Assembly: GCA_964556665.1 (NCBI GenBank)
Contig: CAZKXU010000109.1
Location: 1 to 8,540, forward strand
From: CAZKXU01 sp964556665
GTDB taxonomy: Bacteria; Bdellovibrionota_C; UBA2361; CAZKXU01
Length of the DNA: 8,540 bases
Direction: 5' to 3'
In this document: positions 1 to 7,733 of the stretch, in pieces
Layout of the letters: each line of letters begins with the position of its first letter
Position numbering within the stretch: position 1 is the first letter of the stretch
Notes under the pieces: model-generated
Seen by the model: the letters and a program-made list of their open reading frames with translations, nothing else
Told to the model about the DNA's origin: nothing
Database searches by the model: none
Translations under genes and position numbers: made by a program

Positions 1-1
1 C

Positions 2-53
2 TGGGGCAACGCTGCGCGCTATACGTGAAAAAACTTATTTGGCGAAGCACTAG
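2..53 (-). repeat. Left copy of edge inverted repeat
   Basis: Read on the minus strand, this 52-bp stretch matches 8486-8538 on the plus strand. The shared core is CTAGTGCT-YCNCC-AAATAAR-TTTTTT-CACGT-N-TAGC, then a variable 6-7 bp spacer, then CGTTGCCCCA. Only four substitutions lie outside the spacer. It begins 13 bp after the stop codon of the HD gene, on that gene's coding strand, and a CTCTG at offset +4 to +8 after the stop also occurs at the same offset in the other copy. The window ends one base beyond it, so its outer limit is unknown. I see no internal hairpin and no integron attC consensus pair. It may be a terminal inverted repeat of a mobile unit or a member of a dispersed family. 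Confidence 0.8.
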
Positions 54-66
54 GCTAGCAGAGATA

Positions 67-681
67 TCACCTACATAACTCTCGCAGCTTGATAATATTT
101 TCATCCTTCTTGGACTGTCGTAGGTTCCTTGCCACGGCACATTTCCATTCGTGAGCTTCAATGAACTTCAGAGTTGACCTGAGAAATGCTTTTTCATCCT
201 TTTCATTTAATTCAGCAAACATAAGATGAATACGCTCAAAAAAGTCATCCCTTCCTAAGTTGCTAAGATCAGCATCGAGTAGGTACGGGGAGAGCGGGGA
301 GTTTGATTCTTGAACTAGTGCTCCGTTAACCTGTTTTATTTCTGTGTCAAGAATCATCTGATTTACTAACAGGATCTCCTCGGTAGAGTAGTCTCCGGCA
401 GTCTTCATAGCATCAGTTGCCATGGTCGCCCCGATCCTCTCGTTATTCGAATCCTGTTTTAAAAAACCGGCATCATGATAAGCAGCGGCAATTGCAATTA
501 GCTCTATTTCCCGAGGTGTAAGCTTAGCGTCGCTAGCAAATGAAATAGCCTCAGCTAAAACATCTCTTGTATGTGAAGCACTATGAAATACAAGCCTAGC
601 GGACAGATCTCGCTCGAGGAGATTGAGAATTGCGGTGATTATAGGAAGGCCGCTTAGTTTATTAATTAATTTTTTATTCAC
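67..681 (-). CDS. Small HD-domain metal-dependent phosphohydrolase
   Basis: A 204-residue soluble protein with no signal peptide or membrane segment, so cytoplasmic. The HD-superfamily metal-site pattern is visible in order: FHSASHT (H33, H37), AAYHDAGF (H69-D70), a degenerate NNER (N80-E81) where relatives often have NHE, and LLDADLSNLG (D136/D138). HD proteins of this size hydrolyse phosphoester or cyclic-nucleotide bonds; the substrate here cannot be read from sequence. The start is GTG at 681, the only usual start codon before an upstream in-frame stop, and no clear Shine-Dalgarno precedes it. The gene is divergent from the cyclase operon, about 107 bp from the barrel-gene ATG, with a TATAAT box and a palindrome between them. 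Inference: it may degrade the cyclase product or a related nucleotide, acting as an off switch. The HD assignment is firm; the role is speculative. Confidence 0.88.
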   Translation of the reverse strand: MNKKLINKLSGLPIITAILNLLERDLSARLVFHSASHTRDVLAEAISFASDAKLTPREIELIAIAAAYHDAGFLKQDSNNERIGATMATDAMKTAGDYSTEEILLVNQMILDTEIKQVNGALVQESNSPLSPYLLDADLSNLGRDDFFERIHLMFAELNEKDEKAFLRSTLKFIEAHEWKCAVARNLRQSKKDENIIKLRELCR

Positions 682-694
682 AGCGCTTGTATAT

Positions 695-725
695 GAATGA
701 CAAAATAACGGTACGTTATTCAGTC
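695..725. promoter_or_regulatory. Operator-like palindrome, copy A of a dispersed motif
   Basis: The perfect inverted repeat AATAACG-GTA-CGTTATT occupies 704-720, between the divergent HD and barrel genes. A 31-bp block around it (695-725) matches 7699-7729 with six differences, four of them in the spacer and two flanking bases. Relative to the minus-strand TATAAT box at 733-738 it would cover roughly +6 to +22 of the HD transcript, where a bound repressor would block initiation or early elongation. It also lies 69-85 bp upstream of the barrel-gene ATG. A dimeric transcription factor site is the simplest reading (inference). A short 5'-UTR hairpin or a dispersed repeat are alternatives. Confidence 0.6.
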
Positions 726-732
726 ACTTGTT

Positions 733-738
733 ATTATA
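733..738 (-). promoter_or_regulatory. Probable -10 box for the HD gene
   Basis: The minus strand reads TATAAT exactly, within the symmetric GTTATTATAAC at 730-740. No good -35 hexamer sits 16-18 bp upstream; TGCTTG is at 17 bp and TTGGAA at only 14 bp. The predicted transcript would start near 726 and carry a leader of about 45 nt that includes the 704-720 palindrome before the GTG at 681. A weak -35 element would suit an activator-dependent promoter, but this is inference. Confidence 0.45.
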
Positions 739-788
739 ACTTAGATTCTCTGTTCCAAGCAGTGGGTTTTTATTTTAAAACATATAGT

Positions 789-3700
789 ATGAATAATATT
801 GTCAAAATAGTTCTATTTTCCCTTCTTTTCCTCCCATACTATGCGTATTGCGAGGAAGTAGCTACGCTTTTCTCAGCTGAGGGCACAGTTGAGGCGCTCA
901 TCGCACCTAATAAAAGCTGGAAGGCAGTAAAAAAAGGAGCTGCCTTTAACGCGCATGATTCGATCCGAACTGGAAGTGGAAGTAGAGCCGGAATTCTTTT
1001 TGCAGATGGTGTCGTAGTGCGTCTTAACGCAAACACAGCTCTTCAGCTTGAAAAGGGGAGTAATTCTGAGCAGCCCTTAAAAGTTGAGAAAGGGGAGCTA
1101 TATTCTTTTAGCCGCAAGCCTACCGTTCATCCGGCTATACATACATCATCAGTCAGCGCAGCAATTCGTGGAACAGAGTTTACTGTAGCGGTTTCAGCGA
1201 CTGGCACGGTCATCTCGGTTATAGATGGCGCCGTGCAGGCTGCTAATAAGTTTGGAAGTGTTGCGGCAAATGGAGGAGAGAAGATCACGGCATTTAACGG
1301 GAAGGCCCCTTCTAAGGCTATTCTTTTAAAGCCACTCGATGCTGCTCAATGGACATTTTATTATCCTAAGCTAGGGCATGCTTCAAGCACAAAGGCGGTT
1401 GGAAAGGTGGAGCAGGCGCTCACTAGTGGCGATGTAGTTGCTGCGGAAACACTACTTAAATCCGCAGAGATGCCCAAGGCAGTGGGTAAAGCTTATAGTG
1501 CAATTATACTTCTAGCAAAAAATCAGAAAGCAGAGGCGCTCGCATTAGCAGAGCAGGCGGTTGCAGATGATCAAAAATCTGCTACAGCTCAAATTGCACT
1601 GTCCTTTGCTAGGCAGGCCCATTTTGACCTGACAGGTGCTGCAGAGGCAGCTAAAAAGGCTCATGGTATTGAGCCTAACAATGGTGAGATATTCTCCCGT
1701 TTGGCTGAGCTTGAACTTGCAAATGGCAATACTGAAGAGGCGCGTAAGCTCGCCGCTCAAGCTGTCTCGATCGAACCTAGTTCGGTACGTGCCATTACAA
1801 CATTAGGGTTTGCTGAGCTTTTGAATTTTGAACCTGCCAAAGCAACAGATCGTTTCAAGGAGGCTTTAAGCGTAGAGGATAATTTTGGCCTTGCGTATCT
1901 CGGGTTGGGACTTGCGATGATTCGCCAAGGAGAACTTGCAGCTGGACGTGCCGAGTTGCAGAAGGCCGCAGCTATCGAACCTAACTCATCCTTGTATAGA
2001 AGTTATCTTGGCAAGGCATACTTTGAGGAGGAAAGAGAGGATCTGGCAGGGAGTGAATATGACCGTGCGATAGCACTGGATCCTAACGACCCCACCCCGT
2101 ATCTTTATCGCGCCTTTAATAACCTTTCAGGGAATAATGTAGTTGGCGCTCTTGATGATGTAGAGGATTCAATAAGCAGAAACCGTAATAGAGCCGTATT
2201 TAGATCCGCGTTATTGCTCGATCAAGACGCAGCGGTAAGAAGCGCCGGATTGGCAGAGGTATTTAAGTCGCTCGGTTTTGAAAAAGTAGCCAAGGTGGAG
2301 GCAGTCAAGGCGATTAATAAAGACTATGGCAACTATTCTGCGCACCGTTTTCTTGCTGACAGTTCAAGCTCTCTTGAGCTCTCGGATGCAGCCATTTCTG
2401 AGTATGCCATTGCAGGCCTTCTCTCACCACTTAGCTTTAATCTTTTTACAACCTCTAGTGGAAGTGCCGGCCTAAATGAATATAACGCATTATTTGAACG
2501 TCCTGAAAATAGGGGTAATCTCTCAATGCAGTGGAGTACCTACCAGGATCGATTAACACCTGAGGTGTTTCTGTCAGGTCGTACTGAGAAAATGGGTTAC
2601 TTAATCGGAGGGCAGGGAACGTACGCAAATGGAGATAGCCCAGGAGACTATGATGAGGATCAACGGGTTCGCGGTAGTTTTCAATATCAGTTAACACCAT
2701 CAGATCGGATCGTTGTGTCAGCTAACTATCAGGATACCGGAAATGAAAGTATAGAATCTGCACTTTTCGATACACGTTATGAGAAGCATGATATAAATCT
2801 TGGATATCAACATAAGATCGATGCAGGCTCGCAGTTAATCTTTCAATTGTCGCACCGTGATACGCGCGATCGTCTGCATGGCAGCTTTGTGCGAAGCTCC
2901 CTCGTAGATCTTGTCCTTGACGGTGAGGCTGAGCAGTATGAGGATAATTTGTTAATTGATTCACTAGTTCGAGAGGATATCCGCGATGCCAGAATGAGTG
3001 TGCAATATTACCGAGACTCTACGATGGCTTCAGTGGTATTTGGTGCAGAGTCCTATTATGCCAATCCGCATCGATATGAAGATGGTCTCATTGCCGCAGA
3101 TGATCTTGGTATTTTTGATGGAACCGATACTGAATTAAATTCCGAAGGAGAGCGCGACCTTAATTCACAGAATATCTATCTTTACCCTACTTTTCATCTG
3201 GCTGAATGGGTCGATCTTACTGTCGGTGGTAAGTACTCAGAGCTACAGCTTGAAAAAAGAGAGTTTGCTCCTTTTAAGGACGAGGGCGAGACGCGCACCG
3301 CTTGGAACCCTAAAATAGGCGCCTCATTTTATATTACACCGAGCCTAACCTTACGTGCAGCTTATTTTGAAGGATTGCGTAAGTCTGCTATCGAAGATGT
3401 AGGCAGCCTTGAACCCACGACTGTTGGAGGTCTAAACCAGGTCTTTGCAGATTTTTCAGGTGTTCGCTCTACTAATACAGGCGTAGGAGTCGATTATAAG
3501 CTTGCTAAATCAACCTATATGGGAGTGGAGATTTTTAAACGACATTATGTCGATAAATATAACGATTTCCTAAACACGTTCGCGATAGATTTTGATCAGG
3601 GGACACAAACAGAGCAGTTAGATTATCTAGACCCTGTTGATCTGCATACTGATCAGATTAAAACCAGCGCATATTTATATCAGATCTTTTCTCGCCGCAT

Positions 3701-4067
3701 TGTGGGCACACTTGATTATACTTATGATAGCATTGAAAATACACATCCGGAGATTGCACAAGACTTTAAACTTCATAAGTTAGGTGCATTTTTGCGTTAT
3801 TTTGATCGTACAGGTTGGTTTCTGTTTGGAGGAGCTACATGGCGCAAGCAGGAGAGAGAAAATGGGTTTTTCCTGGAAGACGGGAGTGATGATTTTGTAT
3901 TGGCTAATGCCGGTATAGGAATGCGTCTGCCAAGTCGCCACGGCAGTCTGACTCTAGCAGTTAATAATATTTTTAACCGGGAGTTTTCATATGATCAGAG
4001 CTTTGGATTGGAAGAGGCTGTAATTCCGGAGCGGTATGGAGTACTTTCAGTGAATTTTAATTTTTAG
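789..4067 (+). CDS. FecR-TPR-outer-membrane beta-barrel fusion protein
   Basis: I place the start at ATG 789 (1092 aa). The frame is open from TTG 687 and ATG 693, but only ATG 789 puts the signal sequence (MNNIVKIVLFSLLFLPYYAYC, then EE) at the N-terminus. No Shine-Dalgarno is clear. Residues ~23-171 form a FecR domain: IRTGSGSRAGILFADG, VRLNANTALQL, VEKGELYSF, AAIRGTEFTV and SVIDGAVQ. Residues ~197-545 are TPRs; the helix-ending Pro of the EP/DP motifs falls at 296, 330, 398 and 432 with a related D at 364, an exact 34-residue period. Residues ~575-1092 show alternating amphipathic strands and end with a TonB-receptor-like last segment (LAVNNIFNREF ... LSVNFNF, terminal Phe). No plug domain or TonB box is visible. 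TPR followed by barrel recalls the exopolysaccharide exporters PgaA and BcsC, while the C-terminus recalls TonB-dependent receptors. Likely role: outer-membrane receptor or channel that signals through its periplasmic part. Confidence 0.85.
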   Translation: MNNIVKIVLFSLLFLPYYAYCEEVATLFSAEGTVEALIAPNKSWKAVKKGAAFNAHDSIRTGSGSRAGILFADGVVVRLNANTALQLEKGSNSEQPLKVEKGELYSFSRKPTVHPAIHTSSVSAAIRGTEFTVAVSATGTVISVIDGAVQAANKFGSVAANGGEKITAFNGKAPSKAILLKPLDAAQWTFYYPKLGHASSTKAVGKVEQALTSGDVVAAETLLKSAEMPKAVGKAYSAIILLAKNQKAEALALAEQAVADDQKSATAQIALSFARQAHFDLTGAAEAAKKAHGIEPNNGEIFSRLAELELANGNTEEARKLAAQAVSIEPSSVRAITTLGFAELLNFEPAKATDRFKEALSVEDNFGLAYLGLGLAMIRQGELAAGRAELQKAAAIEPNSSLYRSYLGKAYFEEEREDLAGSEYDRAIALDPNDPTPYLYRAFNNLSGNNVVGALDDVEDSISRNRNRAVFRSALLLDQDAAVRSAGLAEVFKSLGFEKVAKVEAVKAINKDYGNYSAHRFLADSSSSLELSDAAISEYAIAGLLSPLSFNLFTTSSGSAGLNEYNALFERPENRGNLSMQWSTYQDRLTPEVFLSGRTEKMGYLIGGQGTYANGDSPGDYDEDQRVRGSFQYQLTPSDRIVVSANYQDTGNESIESALFDTRYEKHDINLGYQHKIDAGSQLIFQLSHRDTRDRLHGSFVRSSLVDLVLDGEAEQYEDNLLIDSLVREDIRDARMSVQYYRDSTMASVVFGAESYYANPHRYEDGLIAADDLGIFDGTDTELNSEGERDLNSQNIYLYPTFHLAEWVDLTVGGKYSELQLEKREFAPFKDEGETRTAWNPKIGASFYITPSLTLRAAYFEGLRKSAIEDVGSLEPTTVGGLNQVFADFSGVRSTNTGVGVDYKLAKSTYMGVEIFKRHYVDKYNDFLNTFAIDFDQGTQTEQLDYLDPVDLHTDQIKTSAYLYQIFSRRIVGTLDYTYDSIENTHPEIAQDFKLHKLGAFLRYFDRTGWFLFGGATWRKQERENGFFLEDGSDDFVLANAGIGMRLPSRHGSLTLAVNNIFNREFSYDQSFGLEEAVIPERYGVLSVNFNF

Positions 4068-4075
4068 GTAACTGT

Positions 4076-5548
4076 ATGAGCAGAGTTGCAGTACTCTCGT
4101 TGTTTCTCTCGCTGTTTGTCACAATCGATCAGCTTGTAGCGGAAGATCAGGCACAAGAGATCTTTTTTGTTGAGGAGGCAACTCAGGAATTTGTACGGGT
4201 CAATCGAGACGGCACCGGGAAGCGTACTATTAGCACGTTTACTGGTACTACGGCTATGCTGGCCATAGATCCTTTCAATCGTTTGCTTTATACAATGATA
4301 GTCGTAGGTAGCGGTTTTTCGGCGAGAGGCTCCATATATAGAAGTGAATTTGATGGTAGCGATGCTACTACGCTTATTACGGACATTGTCGATCCGGGTG
4401 GTTTCTCATTAGATCTATTCAATCAGAGGATATTTTGGACCTCGAATAGCCTTCCACATAAGGTGGAGGTTTCCGATTTTAACGGCGGCAACATTCAGAC
4501 AGTAGCTAGTAATTTTAGCACCCTAGATTATTTTGGTGATGTGCATTTCGATCCAACAGACGATCGCGTCTATTGGGCGCATTTAGACCAGATTGCATCG
4601 GAGGTTTTAATTAATAGAGTTGACATTCTAGATATCGCCAGTAACACAGAGGTAGTAGTTAGATTGACTAGTCGTACTGCAATTATTCCTTTCGACATCG
4701 ATCGATTTAATGCCAAATTGTATTGGTCTGATATCTCAACAGGCGATTTGACCCGAGCCGATACTGATGGTGCTAATACAGAGGTACTACTTTCCGGATC
4801 TGGTAATGAATGTAAGGATCTAGTTGTCGAGCCTGAAGGAGGCCCAACAGTTCTGTGTGTCAACCCGGTAACGCATACGATTTTTCAGTTTGATGTTAGT
4901 TCAGACACTGTAGCTAGTACTATTGTTGATAGTACAAATGGTGTAGATGCTCCTGTTAGCTTAGTATTGTTGCCGCCAGTGCCATTTGATCCTACAGCGC
5001 CTCTTACGGATGCTCCTGAGATTACAGTTGATAGTGAAACTGGAGAGGTAACGATAAATCTATTAAGTTTTTCATCTTCTAATTCAAGCAGCGCAGCTGG
5101 CTTTAAACCGTTTGCACTAGCTGGGCCCAAGACGGTGCTATACGACTTACAGATAAAGGCAGCAGTCGGTTCATCAGCATTGTCAAAAAACTATAAAAAT
5201 CGGAAATTGACGGTTAATTCCAAGATTACAGCTAGCTCAACTAATACTAGTAGTAACTCTTCATCTGTTAAGGCTAGTGGGGTTAATCTTAGTACAATTA
5301 CACTCGCTGCAGGAACATATGTTGCTAATTATCTAGTGCGAGAAGCTGAGACCAGGCCAACTGGTAAAAAGAAATCTTTACAGTCAGATATTAATGATAA
5401 AATTAGCGATCTTAAAAGAAAGGGTAATTTAACAATCAAAGAGAGAAACAAGTTAAGAGATTTCTCTGCGCAAAAGCAGTTAGCAGCATTTAAGACTACC
5501 GGTAAGACTTCCCGTAGTCCGGATTCGGATGAATTTACAATTCAATAG
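4076..5548 (+). CDS. Secreted YWTD-type beta-propeller protein with Ser/Lys-rich tail
   Basis: A 490-aa protein whose N-terminus (MSRVAVLSLFLSLFVTIDQLVA, then ED) is a signal peptide, placing it in the periplasm or on the surface. Residues ~28-300 carry LDL-receptor class B-like blades: DPFNRLLYT (65-73), DLFNQRIFWT (113-122), DPTDDRVYWA (159-168) and DRFNAKLYWSD (209-219). These families fold as six-bladed propellers, usually for protein binding. C246 and C261 are the only cysteines and could form a disulfide. Beyond ~300 comes a Pro-rich linker, two Ser/Asn-rich stretches (331-340 and 386-402), a beta-rich segment and a basic tail (427-480) of likely helices. I do not recognise this C-terminal part. 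The gene starts 8 bp after the barrel-gene stop with a weak AGG upstream, and its stop abuts the cyclase ATG. Inferred role: periplasmic bridge or ligand binder between barrel and cyclase. Confidence 0.8.
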   Translation: MSRVAVLSLFLSLFVTIDQLVAEDQAQEIFFVEEATQEFVRVNRDGTGKRTISTFTGTTAMLAIDPFNRLLYTMIVVGSGFSARGSIYRSEFDGSDATTLITDIVDPGGFSLDLFNQRIFWTSNSLPHKVEVSDFNGGNIQTVASNFSTLDYFGDVHFDPTDDRVYWAHLDQIASEVLINRVDILDIASNTEVVVRLTSRTAIIPFDIDRFNAKLYWSDISTGDLTRADTDGANTEVLLSGSGNECKDLVVEPEGGPTVLCVNPVTHTIFQFDVSSDTVASTIVDSTNGVDAPVSLVLLPPVPFDPTAPLTDAPEITVDSETGEVTINLLSFSSSNSSSAAGFKPFALAGPKTVLYDLQIKAAVGSSALSKNYKNRKLTVNSKITASSTNTSSNSSSVKASGVNLSTITLAAGTYVANYLVREAETRPTGKKKSLQSDINDKISDLKRKGNLTIKERNKLRDFSAQKQLAAFKTTGKTSRSPDSDEFTIQ

Positions 5549-7516
5549 ATGACACGCTTTTTAATAGCTGGACTACTGGCTCTAATTGTCACCGTAATTC
5601 AGCTGGTGGTCTATTTTTCTTCATTAGGCGAGCAGATCGAGCCGCAGTCCTTAGACCTATTGGCGATGATGCCGATAAGTTCAGCCGTTCCGGATGACAT
5701 AATTGTGGTAGCAATGGATGAGACTAGTTACGGTGTCTTAAATGTGCCGATGAATCAGGCATGGCCACGTGCTCTGCATGCCAAATTATTAAAGAGACTC
5801 GCTGAGGCTGGGGTAAAGAGGGTTGCCTTTGATGTTTTATTTTTAGATCAAAGTACGGATCGTAAAGCTGATTTAGCATTAGCAAAAGCTCTTACCGGAT
5901 TGCCGGTCATTCTTGGAGCTGATTCAAGTGTTGAGGATCAGGTGACCGGAGCCGGTACTTTCAAAATTGAACGGGTGCTTAGGCCGTATGAGCCCTTTGC
6001 TGAGGCAGCACTAACCTTAGGTTTGGTCGGTCTTCCTGAAGATAATGGTTATGTCAGGCGTTTTAATACTACACGCACTTCAATGACGAAAGAGATGGTT
6101 ACGCTATCAGAAGGAGGTGCAGGATTTATCGAGCCGCCTAAGCAAGCGCCTAAGGCTCGTGATTTTATTAAAATGTATGGTCCGCGAGGTACAATACCTA
6201 CTCTCTCATATGCCCAAGTGCTCGATCCTGATAGGCCGATCGCTGATGAAATATTGAAAAACAAAGTGGTTTATGTGGGACTCAATCTACAAACCGAATT
6301 CGGCCCAGCACAGAAGGATATTTTCATGACACCTTATGGAAGAGTTTTTGGTGTAGAAATTCATGCCACTGCTGCTCTTAATTTAATGTATGGTGAGTGG
6401 ATTCGGCGGTTGCCTAGGTGGGCTGAGAGCATTCTGCTGGCGATCTTCTGCTTTGTTCTTTGCATAGGGTTTTTTCTGTTAAGACCGCAGTGGGGAATTT
6501 TACTATTAGTAATATCTATAATCGGCTGGTGTATTATCACCTACCTTGGATATATATCTAATTTCTTTGTTCCCGGATTCGTATTAGTGATGAGGATTTT
6601 GCCGCTCGCCTTCTTGGGTAGCACTCTTTACTACTACTTCGTCACACGTAAAGCACAGCTTAAAATGGAGAGTGCCTTTGAGCTATATCTTTCTCCGCAG
6701 ATGGCAAAGGAGGTAGCAAAAAATAAGAATGCTTTGGGGCTAGGAGGTGAGAAGGTTTGGGCCACGGCACTATTTACAGATATAGCTGGTTTTACATCGA
6801 TTACTGAGGAGCTTCCAGCCGAACGTGTTTCAGCGATGTTAAATGCCTACTTTACAGAGGTTATGGATGTAGTTTTTCAGAATGACGGCACCTTAATCAA
6901 GTTTATCGGAGATGCTGTTTTTGTAATTTGGGGTGCGCCGGTAAGAATTAATAATCATGCGGAGAAGGCATGTAAAACAGCACTGGCGATTCAGCGAGAA
7001 GTAGCACGTTTTAACCAATCTGCGCGCTTTCCGGCTTTACATACGAGAATTGGTCTTAATACAGGGCCTATGGTTGTTGGCAATCTTGGATCGGCAAAAC
7101 GATTCGACTATACTGCCATCGGTGATTCTGTTAATTTAGCATCCCGTATTGAAGGTGTTAATAAATATTTTGGTACAGAGATTTTAATAAGCGGTACAGT
7201 GCTAAAAGAGGTCCCAGGCATCTTTAATACTCTAAATGTTGGCTCTATCTGTGTAGCTGGCAAAAAGGAGGGAGTAGAGCTTTATCTCCTCTTAGTAGAT
7301 CCACTGCCAAGAGAGCTAACTCAGTCATGGCTTAAAATGATCGATTATTATCGTAATCGGGAATGGGTAGAATCTTCAAAATTACTAGAGAAGCTTACAA
7401 GTGCAGAGAGTATCTTAAAGAAGGGTGCTATGCTGTATAAACATCAGATAGAGTCATTCCACAACTCGCCCCCATCACATGATTGGCAAGGGGAGCTAGT
7501 GTTCTTAGAAAAGTAG
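5549..7516 (+). CDS. CHASE2-domain class III adenylate cyclase, membrane-bound
   Basis: A 655-aa inner-membrane protein making cAMP from ATP. TM1 is at ~3-24, a periplasmic CHASE2 sensor at ~25-285 (DDIIVVAMDETS, AWPRALHAKLL, GVKRVAFDVLF, GRVFGVEIHA), three further TM segments at ~292-311, 314-335 and 341-363, and the catalytic domain at ~402-583. Catalytic residues are intact: metal-binding D411 (FTDIAGFTS) and D455 (KFIGDAVF), adenine-selecting K451 and D520 (RFDYTAIGD), and transition-state N529 and R533 (VNLASRIE). Lys/Asp at the base-recognition sites favour ATP over GTP. The tail (584-655) ends SPPSHDWQGELVFLEK, resembling the PP-DWDG ending of many bacterial class III cyclases. ATG follows the preceding TAG with no gap and no Shine-Dalgarno, so translation is probably coupled. 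As last gene of the operon it is the likely output of the extracytoplasmic proteins encoded upstream. Confidence 0.95.
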   Translation: MTRFLIAGLLALIVTVIQLVVYFSSLGEQIEPQSLDLLAMMPISSAVPDDIIVVAMDETSYGVLNVPMNQAWPRALHAKLLKRLAEAGVKRVAFDVLFLDQSTDRKADLALAKALTGLPVILGADSSVEDQVTGAGTFKIERVLRPYEPFAEAALTLGLVGLPEDNGYVRRFNTTRTSMTKEMVTLSEGGAGFIEPPKQAPKARDFIKMYGPRGTIPTLSYAQVLDPDRPIADEILKNKVVYVGLNLQTEFGPAQKDIFMTPYGRVFGVEIHATAALNLMYGEWIRRLPRWAESILLAIFCFVLCIGFFLLRPQWGILLLVISIIGWCIITYLGYISNFFVPGFVLVMRILPLAFLGSTLYYYFVTRKAQLKMESAFELYLSPQMAKEVAKNKNALGLGGEKVWATALFTDIAGFTSITEELPAERVSAMLNAYFTEVMDVVFQNDGTLIKFIGDAVFVIWGAPVRINNHAEKACKTALAIQREVARFNQSARFPALHTRIGLNTGPMVVGNLGSAKRFDYTAIGDSVNLASRIEGVNKYFGTEILISGTVLKEVPGIFNTLNVGSICVAGKKEGVELYLLLVDPLPRELTQSWLKMIDYYRNREWVESSKLLEKLTSAESILKKGAMLYKHQIESFHNSPPSHDWQGELVFLEK

Positions 7517-7549
7517 GGTTGAGAACTTACTGAGAGGATCTACACGCCT

Positions 7550-7568
7550 GTGTGAGCGCAGCTCGCAC
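7550..7568. repeat. GC-rich hairpin downstream of the cyclase operon
   Basis: GTGTGAGC (7550-7557) and GCTCGCAC (7561-7568) pair over eight positions around a GCA loop, with one U-G wobble, and 7549/7569 can add another wobble. It is 34 bp after the cyclase stop. There is no following T-run, so it is not a standard intrinsic terminator, though it could protect the 3' end of the operon mRNA. Confidence 0.5.
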
Positions 7569-7580
7569 GCTCGGGCAGCC

Positions 7581-7595
7581 TCACCTTTTGGGTGA
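7581..7595. repeat. Small hairpin, five base pairs
   Basis: TCACC and GGTGA flank a five-base loop (TTTTG). It is short enough to occur by chance and is listed because it belongs to the inverted-repeat-rich region. No T-run follows on either strand. Confidence 0.3.
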
Positions 7596-7655
7596 ACTCG
7601 CAAACTTAATAAAGCTCTGTGTTTTCGGGCATTTTTCGCCTTTTCTTAGTTCGAA

Positions 7656-7680
7656 CTGCTCTTTCTAGGTTTATGAGCAG
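7656..7680. repeat. Six-bp inverted repeat with 13-base loop
   Basis: CTGCTC (7656-7661) and GAGCAG (7675-7680) are perfect complements around 13 bases. It lies just before the TATATA-containing stretch that precedes copy B of the palindrome. Support beyond the pairing is absent. Confidence 0.3.
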
Positions 7681-7698
7681 AAACCGTTTATATATAGT

Positions 7699-7729
7699 GA
7701 ATGAGAAAATAACGAAGCGTTATTTTGTC
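7699..7729. repeat. Copy B of the dispersed AATAACG-N3-CGTTATT motif
   Basis: The block GAATGA-G-AAAATAACG-AAG-CGTTATT-TT-GTC aligns without gaps to 695-725. Here the palindrome is longer, nine perfect pairs (7706-7714 with 7718-7726). A TATAT stretch lies a few bases upstream in both copies. Unlike copy A it is not next to a gene start: it is about 340 bp before the response regulator ATG and 180 bp after the cyclase stop. It is the first member of the continuous hairpin series. It could be a second operator or a dispersed repeat. Confidence 0.65.
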
Positions 7730-7733
7730 TGTC

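Noticed and set aside
687..788. N-terminal extension of the barrel protein from TTG 687
   Set aside because: It would bury the signal peptide behind 34 residues and overlap the promoter palindrome; ATG 789 is the better start.
2455..2964. Two minus-strand open frames opposite the barrel gene
   Set aside because: They oppose the coding barrel region and show no domain, signal or ribosome binding site.
5221..5290. Low-complexity repeat in the propeller gene
   Set aside because: The AGT/TCA-rich stretch encodes a Ser/Asn-rich linker and has no regular nucleotide period.
7627..7645. Terminator-like GGGC-ATTTTTC-GCC followed by TTTTC
   Set aside because: The stem is only three pairs and would be unstable.
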